Shown here piece by piece: positions 5,846 through 9,494 of a stretch of 9,494 nt of DNA; positions within the stretch are counted from its first letter, which is position 1; each line of letters opens with the position of its first letter. The stretch lies in assembly GCA_023136145.1 (NCBI GenBank), contig JAGLRU010000002.1, forward strand, positions 1 through 9,494. The letters are read 5' to 3'. This stretch comes from Alphaproteobacteria bacterium. GTDB taxonomy: Bacteria > Pseudomonadota > Alphaproteobacteria > Micavibrionales > UBA2020. A model generated the notes under the pieces. That model worked only from the letters and a program-made list of their open reading frames with translations. It did no database searches and was not told the origin of the DNA. The position numbers and the translations under genes were made by a program.

Positions 5846-6499
5846 GTTCAAATATTGTTTAACCCACTGTCTTAATTGTGTTAACTGGTCTGTTGGATCA
5901 CAGTTGTTAAATCGCCATTCACATTCCTTCAAGAATAGCTCAAAATGCTTGGCAGGAATACCGTTAAATTTTCGCATGTGCCGCTTGGCTTGGTTCCAAA
6001 AGTTCTCGATCCCATTTATGTGATTATGCTTGTTGGCAAATAGTTTTGAATGGTTAATTCGGTAGTGTTTGAACTCAGAAACATCCAGAACATTATAACC
6101 ACGCCAGCAATCGGAATAAACGATACTATCAGGCTGGATTTTGTCTCGAATAATCGGCATCAGCGTCTTGCTCGCAGCATCTGGAATTATCTGTGTGTAA
6201 ACCTTACCGCCATGTTTGAGGATTCCAAACACTGGGACTTTACCTGCTGCACCACGCCCACGTTTACCTTTGCGCACACCTCCAAAATAGCTTTCGTCAA
6301 CCTCAAACTCCCCTGAAAACAAAGCTTTGTTTTTGCATTCAAGGGCGATAATCTCTCTCAGACGGTGAAAGTAAAAGGCAGCGGTTGTCTTATTTACATT
6401 AACCAATTTTGCTGCTGTACGAGCAGTTGATCCGGCAACAAAATGTTCGATTAATCGGGCTTGTTTGTGCCAGGATATTTGGCTCTTTCTGTACATCAT
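5843..6499 (-). CDS. ISXO2-like transposase (IS1595 family)
   Basis: This 218-residue DDE-type transposase cuts and rejoins the ends of its insertion sequence. Residues about 22-51 form a helix-turn-helix (STARTAAKLVNVNKTTAAFY). The catalytic acids are in FEVDESYFGG (D68), IVYSDCWRGY (D130) and HNHINGIENFWNQAKR (E165). KGKRGRGAAGKVPVFGIL (77-94) is the basic loop typical of ISXO2 proteins. No N-terminal zinc ribbon is present; length is close to full for the short members of the group. AAGGA (6504-6508) lies four bases before the first of two tandem ATG codons and seven before the second, so translation may use the ATG at 6496. No stop or frameshift is seen and all three catalytic residues are present, so the enzyme may be active. 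Confidence 0.92.
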   Translation of the reverse strand: MMYRKSQISWHKQARLIEHFVAGSTARTAAKLVNVNKTTAAFYFHRLREIIALECKNKALFSGEFEVDESYFGGVRKGKRGRGAAGKVPVFGILKHGGKVYTQIIPDAASKTLMPIIRDKIQPDSIVYSDCWRGYNVLDVSEFKHYRINHSKLFANKHNHINGIENFWNQAKRHMRKFNGIPAKHFELFLKECEWRFNNCDPTDQLTQLRQWVKQYLN

Positions 6500-6526
6500 A
6501 CTGTCCTTAATTACACTAACTTTTAA

Positions 6527-6546
6527 TAGTTAGCTAGGACAGCCCC
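6527..6546 (-). repeat. Right terminal inverted repeat of the ISXO2-like element
   Basis: TAGTTAGCTAGGACAGCCCC is the perfect inverted copy of 5826-5845. It lies 27 bases outside the transposase start codon, leaving space for the ribosome binding site and little else, so the transposase promoter must overlap this end or read in from outside. Confidence 0.9.
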
Positions 6547-6630
6547 AAAATTTAAATCCATAGTTGCGACATTATAAAAAATTACACTTAGAGTCACTAA
6601 GTAATTGAGCACACTCCATATATATGACGG

Positions 6631-6661
6631 CGTAGGTTCAAATCCCTGTTTCGGATTTGAA
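6631..6661. other. tRNA T-arm-like fragment and perfect 9-bp hairpin
   Basis: The plus strand reads GGCGTAGGTTCAAATCCC, matching the consensus T-stem and loop of bacterial tRNAs and sharing TAGGTTCAAATCC with the tRNA-Met fragment (opposite strand, 6833-6845). The expected 3' half of the T-stem does not follow. Instead TTCAAATCC (6637-6645) pairs perfectly with GGATTTGAA (6653-6661) across a 7-base loop. This looks like a recombined tRNA 3' end, such as an attachment-site scar. No complete cloverleaf can be drawn. Confidence 0.35.
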
Positions 6662-6665
6662 TTGA

Positions 6666-6706
6666 TACCCCCACCACAAAATCTTGCACCCCCAAATGTA
6701 CCCCCC
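6666..6706. repeat. C-tract iterons (NNACCCCC), possible recombinase arm sites
   Basis: Three copies of a short motif, ATACCCCC, GCACCCCC and GTACCCCCC, have C-tracts starting at 6668, 6689 and 6701 (spacing 21 and 12 bases). Similar phased repeats are commonly seen beside tRNA-borne attachment sites of tyrosine-recombinase islands; here no integrase follows. The assignment is inference from pattern and context. Confidence 0.35.
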
Positions 6707-6731
6707 ATATTCTTTTTCTAAGCTTTTTTGA

Positions 6732-6771
6732 GTAGCACAACGGGTAGCACAGGTAGAAATATGGTAGAAAT
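6732..6771. repeat. GTAG-type iterons next to the tRNA-Met fragment
   Basis: GTAGCACA occurs at 6732-6739 and 6744-6751 (12 bases apart) and GGTAGAAAT at 6752-6760 and 6763-6771 (11 bases apart), giving four GTAG cores at 6732, 6744, 6753 and 6764. The near-helical phasing and the position directly beyond the tRNA-Met terminator suggest integrase arm-binding sites. Confidence 0.4.
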
Positions 6772-6781
6772 GGAGCAAAAT

Positions 6782-6802
6782 AAAAGCCGCTCGAAAGCGG
6801 CT
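6782..6802 (-). terminator. Rho-independent terminator of the tRNA-Met unit
   Basis: On the minus strand AGCCGCT (6796-6802), loop TTCG and AGCGGCT (6785-6791) are followed by TTTTATTTT. It lies 16 bases after the CCA end of the tRNA-Met fragment, so it was the terminator of that tRNA gene. The same hairpin is repeated at 888-911. Confidence 0.8.
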
Positions 6803-6824
6803 AAGTCATTGATTTAATTGGTTG
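6782..6824. repeat. 43-bp dispersed repeat, copy 2
   Basis: This copy matches 891-933 at 39 of 43 bases in the same orientation. Here it is joined to a recognisable tRNA-Met 3' part, so this is the copy whose origin is clear: the terminator plus the CCA end of a tRNA transcription unit. Confidence 0.6.
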
Positions 6825-6864
6825 CGGGGATAGGATTTGAACCTATGACCTTCAGGTTATGAGC
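6819..6864 (-). other. 3' fragment of a tRNA-Met(CAT) gene, probable attachment-site scar
   Basis: Read on the minus strand, this carries the anticodon loop CTCATAA (anticodon CAT), the 3' strand of the anticodon stem, the variable loop, a complete T-arm (ATAGG-TTCAAAT-CCTAT), the 3' acceptor strand CCCCGCAA(C) and an encoded CCA. The match to bacterial tRNA-Met stops abruptly in the anticodon arm at 6864; the D-arm and 5' acceptor strand are replaced by AT-rich sequence. A functional tRNA cannot be made. Tyrosine-recombinase islands typically integrate into exactly this 3' part of tRNA genes and leave such a copy at the far end, so it is best read as one end of a past or present genomic island. 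Confidence 0.75.
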
Positions 6865-7083
6865 TTGCTATATCTATATACTAATTAATTGATATTATTA
6901 AATAATTAGAGATTAAAAATGTGTATGTGTAACAGGATGTGTAAGTATTTATAGCTGTTTTAGAGCATATTTAGCCTGTTTTTCAGCCTTAAAAAGTCAA
7001 AATTATTCCTGTATATTTCAGAATTCGATTTAGAAACAACAAATCCTATCAAATTCTCTTATTTTTTCTATCATGGATGATAG
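6865..7083. other. AT-rich gene-free stretch with ATGTGTA iterons
   Basis: No gene is seen in these 219 bases. Three copies of ATGTGTA start at 6919, 6925 and 6937 (spacing 6 and 12), right beyond the broken end of the tRNA fragment. This is where an integrase gene and its arm sites would be expected in a tRNA-linked island; only the repeats remain. The rest is AT-rich with no hairpin worth naming. Confidence 0.4.
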
Positions 7084-7342
7084 TGACCTGCCCCCCGAAA
7101 GAGTCTCCAAAATGAGTTAGAGTCTGCAACTTAAGATAAGGAGCAGACGAGGGAGAAGCTTTTTACAGAAGATCAGATCATCCGTGTATTGAAGGAACGC
7201 GAGAACGGCTACACCGAGAGCCTGAATGGGCGCGCGGGACGAATGCCTGAACGAATATGTGTTTGAGGGGCTTGCTCACGCCAAACGGACACTTAGAGTT
7301 GGGCGAATAGCGATAACGAAGTTGCGAATCGAGTGGAATTGA
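7084..7342 (+). pseudogene. IS3-family insertion sequence remnant with internal deletion (OrfA start fused to OrfB end)
   Basis: The left end TGACCTGCCCCCC (7084-7096) resembles the terminal repeat of IS3-family elements. Downstream, the frame from 7150 reads REKLFTEDQIIRVLKERENG, the N-terminus of an OrfA helix-turn-helix protein whose ATG seems lost. It then passes directly into TESLNGRA, and in another frame (from 7238) continues RDECLNEYVFEGLAHAKRTL, the C-terminal part of the OrfB integrase domain containing the third catalytic Glu (ESLNGR). All of the rest of OrfA and the two catalytic Asp of OrfB are missing, and at least two frameshifts are present. No matching right end is found before 7370. 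The element is dead and long decayed. Confidence 0.75.
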
Positions 7343-7346
7343 GTTA

Positions 7347-7358
7347 TCCTAATTAGGA
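7347..7358. promoter_or_regulatory. Perfect 12-bp palindrome over the ribosome binding site of the 7370 gene
   Basis: TCCTAATTAGGA is a perfect palindrome ending 11 bases before the TTG start, and its right half forms the AGGAAG ribosome binding site (7355-7360). It could be an operator or a small hairpin masking the Shine-Dalgarno. Chance in AT-rich DNA is possible. Confidence 0.3.
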
Positions 7359-7369
7359 AGCCTTAAGAC

Positions 7370-9157
7370 TTGTTCGTTTATATCACTAATAAAATGGTGA
7401 AAATCGTGAATCCGGAATTTAATTCAATCTTTCTTAAACAAGATAACAAAAACGGGGAAAATAATCAGGAAAAACCAAAAGAAAATAAAGGAGGAATAAA
7501 CAAATACGATGAAATAGTACCAGAAAATGAAATTGGAAATTTTAAAAACGAAATTGAACAAAATATTGAATTAAAAGCTAATGAATTGGGATTTTCAAAA
7601 GATGAGTTAAGTCAATTAGCTCATCTTGATTTAGTGTCGCTTGAAGCCGATAATTTAAAGTCTTTAAATTTAAGTTATGGTAATTTAGAATTTATTAAAG
7701 ATAGTATTACCGCATCCATAAACGAAGTTTCACAAAGCGATAAAGCAGATACTTTTTCAGAATTTTTAGAATTTGTTAATAAACATAAAAAAGAAATGAG
7801 TCTTGTACAATTAGGTATATTTCTGTCTTCTTCTGGTATGCCAGTTTTAGGAGAATTAACGCACACTGATGTAAATGTAGAATTCTATGGAGAAAATATA
7901 TTCCATGAAGATTTAGTAGAAAAAAGTAAAGATATTGACCCACGTCATAATACTAATACTCTCTTTGATATTTTGAAAGAATATGAAGAAAAGCCTTTAA
8001 AATATGATAATAATTCTTCAGAATTTAGATTAGAGTATGAGAATGATTTTAGGTCTTATACTGAAGATACACCAAAAAGAGTGGTTTATAGCAGCAATAT
8101 TGAAGCTGGTGATGCAGGAAAAGAGAAACTTAATGATGATTTAAAAAATATGGGTTTATCCCTTAAATATAGGGAAGGTGGAATACCGCTTGAAAAATTT
8201 ATTGAAAACAAAGATGAAATATCGAAATTAATAGCTTTGGATTTAAAAATACCGGAGGAAGAAATAAAGGAATATATTAATGAAGCTCTAGTGCTGGATT
8301 TTTCTAAAATTTCCATAGTTCCGTTTAATGAATTTAATATGGATGAAGATTTAAATTCTACAGTAGATTCTGAATCAGAAGAAATAAAAGCTCAGAGGGA
8401 AAAATTTTCTGAGTTGAAAGATCGTTATGAAAATTATAATAACACTACAAATATCGATAAATTTGAAGAATTGCTGTTAAAAGACCTTAAAGATAAAGGA
8501 ACGCCAATTGAACACTTAAAAGAAATTGCTAAAGATAACCCAAAAGAAGTTCTTACTATACTTGCTAAAGTTTTATGTGAAAGTATTTCTTATGATTATG
8601 AAGAACAGAAGAATATGGAAAAAGGAGATTTTACTGAATTAAATAAAAAACACGCTGAAGGGATACCTTATGCTACGCTAAAAACTCATTTGGGAATTTG
8701 TGGTGACTATGCTGCAACACTTCCAGCCGCAAAATATGTTTTAGAAAAAAATGGTGTGCCAAATCTTGACAGGATTATGATAACTTATACGAGTTCTGAT
8801 AAATGTGGTCATGCTTGGAATGATTTATATTATCTTGATGGGAAAGGTGAGATTAGATTTACATCTGGTGATTTAACTTGGGCGGACGATGAAAATATAT
8901 CGAAAATTCCGGGAAAGTTTAATGCAGTCGATAAAAGCCATTTTTATTCTTCCGTAATCACAAAAGCTGAGGAAGAATATCAAGAATTACTAAAAAAGAG
9001 AATGGAGTTCAACGAACTAGATTTACAAGAAAAATTACGAAAAATGATTACCACATTTGATTCTGAATTATACAAAAAAGAACACGGGGTAAAATCAATA
9101 ACCCCCAGAAAGACTAAGGGCGTGGATAGGATCCCCCAAGAGCGGTTTGAAATTTAG
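7370..9157 (+). CDS. Transglutaminase-like (Cys-His-Asp) domain protein, large, AT-rich, unknown role
   Basis: This 595-residue protein has a transglutaminase-like / papain-fold site near its C-terminus: C444 in GICGDYA (442-448), H481 in GHAWNDLYYLD (480-490) and D501 in SGDLTWAD (499-506), in the order and spacing of the family. Such enzymes are cysteine proteases, peptide-cleaving or amide-transferring enzymes; the target is unknown. The N-terminal 430 residues are rich in Lys, Glu and Asn, mostly helical in look, with coiled-coil-like parts (about 335-425 and 535-570), and match nothing I recognise. There is no signal peptide or membrane segment, so export would need a non-classical route. 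I chose TTG at 7370 because AGGAAG lies nine bases upstream; ATG at 7394 (Met9) has no such site. AT content is far above that of the neighbours, it stands alone between mobile-element remains, and it was probably acquired by transfer. Confidence 0.8.
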   Translation: MFVYITNKMVKIVNPEFNSIFLKQDNKNGENNQEKPKENKGGINKYDEIVPENEIGNFKNEIEQNIELKANELGFSKDELSQLAHLDLVSLEADNLKSLNLSYGNLEFIKDSITASINEVSQSDKADTFSEFLEFVNKHKKEMSLVQLGIFLSSSGMPVLGELTHTDVNVEFYGENIFHEDLVEKSKDIDPRHNTNTLFDILKEYEEKPLKYDNNSSEFRLEYENDFRSYTEDTPKRVVYSSNIEAGDAGKEKLNDDLKNMGLSLKYREGGIPLEKFIENKDEISKLIALDLKIPEEEIKEYINEALVLDFSKISIVPFNEFNMDEDLNSTVDSESEEIKAQREKFSELKDRYENYNNTTNIDKFEELLLKDLKDKGTPIEHLKEIAKDNPKEVLTILAKVLCESISYDYEEQKNMEKGDFTELNKKHAEGIPYATLKTHLGICGDYAATLPAAKYVLEKNGVPNLDRIMITYTSSDKCGHAWNDLYYLDGKGEIRFTSGDLTWADDENISKIPGKFNAVDKSHFYSSVITKAEEEYQELLKKRMEFNELDLQEKLRKMITTFDSELYKKEHGVKSITPRKTKGVDRIPQERFEI

Positions 9158-9184
9158 ATGAGGGAGAATTGATCCGGGTTGATT

Positions 9185-9268
9185 GTCCGCTTCACCAGAT
9201 TCAAGCTGTTGTACGATTTTTTCCAGCTCGGACAGGGAGCCTGTTGCGTGCTGAGTTATTGCGTTGGT
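9185..9268 (-). pseudogene. xseB: Fragment of exonuclease VII small subunit gene
   Basis: One minus-strand frame reads SLSELEKIVQQLESGEAD (9185-9238). This is the core helix of the XseB small subunit of exonuclease VII, which normally continues with a second helix (LEQSI-like). Here the frame departs from XseB right after GEAD and runs toward the end of the transglutaminase-like gene. Upstream, the frame reaches only TNAITQHATG before a stop at 9269-9271, with no start codon. Both ends of the gene are therefore missing. The fragment marks a chromosomal gene broken by the arrival or rearrangement of the mobile region, or a stray copy carried with it. The protein motif is short but highly characteristic. 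Confidence 0.6.
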
Positions 9269-9394
9269 TTAATAAAAAGTCGCCCTTCTTCATCTAAAAA
9301 TTTTATTTATTTAAACCTGATTTTTGTCTTTTTTCCTGATTTCAGGCATAATTATCCTATCAGAAGGCGTTTTTTCTGCCATCTTTAGATATAG
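9269..9394. other. AT-rich gene-free stretch
   Basis: Between the xseB fragment and the possible gene at the right edge I see only AT-rich sequence with T and A runs. No promoter, hairpin or open frame is convincing. Confidence 0.3.
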
Positions 9395-9494
9395 TCATTT
9401 AAGATAACAAACGGACATTTTAATAAGCTGATCAATGGAAGTTTCCGGTGGTAAAAACTCTCTTTTTCTTTTCCTAAGTTCACATACCAAGTGC
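9395..9494 (-). CDS. Possible C-terminal end of a gene at the right window edge
   Basis: A minus-strand frame is open from the window edge for 32 codons to a TGA at 9395-9397. It reads ELRKRKREFLPPETSIDQ in its middle and ends in SVCYLK. The composition is protein-like (basic helix, then PPETS turn, then amphipathic helix) and no family can be named from so little. The other strand also has a short open frame here (MEVSGGKNSL from 9435) but without a ribosome binding site. Treat as tentative. Confidence 0.35.
   Translation of the reverse strand, partial: HLVCELRKRKREFLPPETSIDQLIKMSVCYLK

Larger units (their letters stand above)
5826..6546 (-). mobile_element. ISXO2-like insertion sequence (IS1595 family), 721 bp
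   Basis: The element is bounded by perfect 20-bp terminal inverted repeats, GGGGCTGTCCTAGCTAACTA at 5826-5845 and its complement at 6527-6546. It holds one transposase gene filling almost all of the interior. The transposase stop codon lies inside the left repeat. Both ends are flanked by T/A runs (TTTT outside the left end, AAAA outside the right), so the symmetric match can be extended by four bases. The 8-bp target duplication usual for this family is not visible: the left flank is all T and the right flank is AAAATTTA. Orientation is given by the transposase. Confidence 0.9.

Noticed and set aside
6050..6316. Plus-strand open frame of 88 codons within the insertion sequence
   Set aside because: Antisense shadow of the transposase, which has all three catalytic residues.
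6523..6708. Minus-strand open frame of 61 codons (NPKQGFEPTPSY region)
   Set aside because: It reads antisense through the T-arm-like sequence, a common artefact next to tRNA genes, and runs into the insertion-sequence end.
6732..6943. Short phased repeats considered as a CRISPR array
   Set aside because: Units are only 7-9 bases and 6-13 apart; no 25-35-base repeats with unique spacers exist in the window.
9179..9388. Plus-strand open frame of 69 codons
   Set aside because: Opposite strand to the xseB fragment, starts with TTG without a ribosome binding site, and gives a low-complexity aromatic product.

Overview
The window looks like part of a moderately AT-rich bacterial chromosome, probably proteobacterial. 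It joins a few metabolic genes to a long stretch of mobile-element debris. The organism cannot be named from the sequence. The P-type ATPase, the ISXO2-type insertion sequence and the tRNA-linked integration scars would suit an alphaproteobacterium with a degraded, transfer-rich genome, but that is inference. Base composition is patchy: the left-end ATPase is the most GC-rich part, the central operon is intermediate, and the large gene at 7370-9157 is strikingly AT-rich and rich in Lys, Glu and Asn.

Layout. (1) 1-670, minus: N-terminal third of a cation-transporting P-type ATPase, with its own promoter-like sequence and ribosome binding site. (2) 671-1319: a mostly non-coding stretch with a clear terminator, one small acidic hypothetical protein (999-1202), and a tiny ORF with a strong ribosome binding site just after the operon. 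(3) 1320-5307, minus: a tight four-gene operon. In transcription order it encodes a PhnW-like class-V aminotransferase, a CDP-alcohol phosphatidyltransferase of the phosphatidylserine-synthase type, an ATP-grasp ligase and a LicC/PntC-like nucleotidyltransferase. (4) 5308-5825: a gap with a 21-bp-phased direct repeat close to the operon start and a frameshifted small ORF. (5) 5826-6546: an intact-looking ISXO2-like (IS1595 family) element with perfect 20-bp terminal inverted repeats. (6) 6547-7083: a tRNA-linked integration scar. It holds a T-arm-like fragment, the 3' part of a tRNA-Met gene with its terminator, and three sets of short phased repeats resembling recombinase arm sites, but no integrase. 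(7) 7084-7342: an internally deleted IS3-family remnant. (8) 7370-9157, plus: a 595-residue protein with a C-terminal transglutaminase-like Cys-His-Asp site. (9) 9158-9494: a fragment of xseB (exonuclease VII small subunit) and the possible C-terminal end of another gene at the right edge.

How the genes may work together. The operon reads as a route to a head group and its attachment. The aminotransferase would make (or consume) 2-aminoethylphosphonate. The nucleotidyltransferase would activate it as the CMP ester. The membrane CDP-alcohol transferase would move it onto a lipid or glycan alcohol. The ATP-grasp enzyme could acylate an amine with an amino acid or other carboxylate. PEP mutase and phosphonopyruvate decarboxylase, needed to make the C-P bond, are not in this window. 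The pathway is therefore either completed elsewhere, fed by scavenged substrate, or uses another amino-alcohol phosphate. The ATP-grasp member and the orphan transglutaminase-like protein are the parts most likely to be undescribed.
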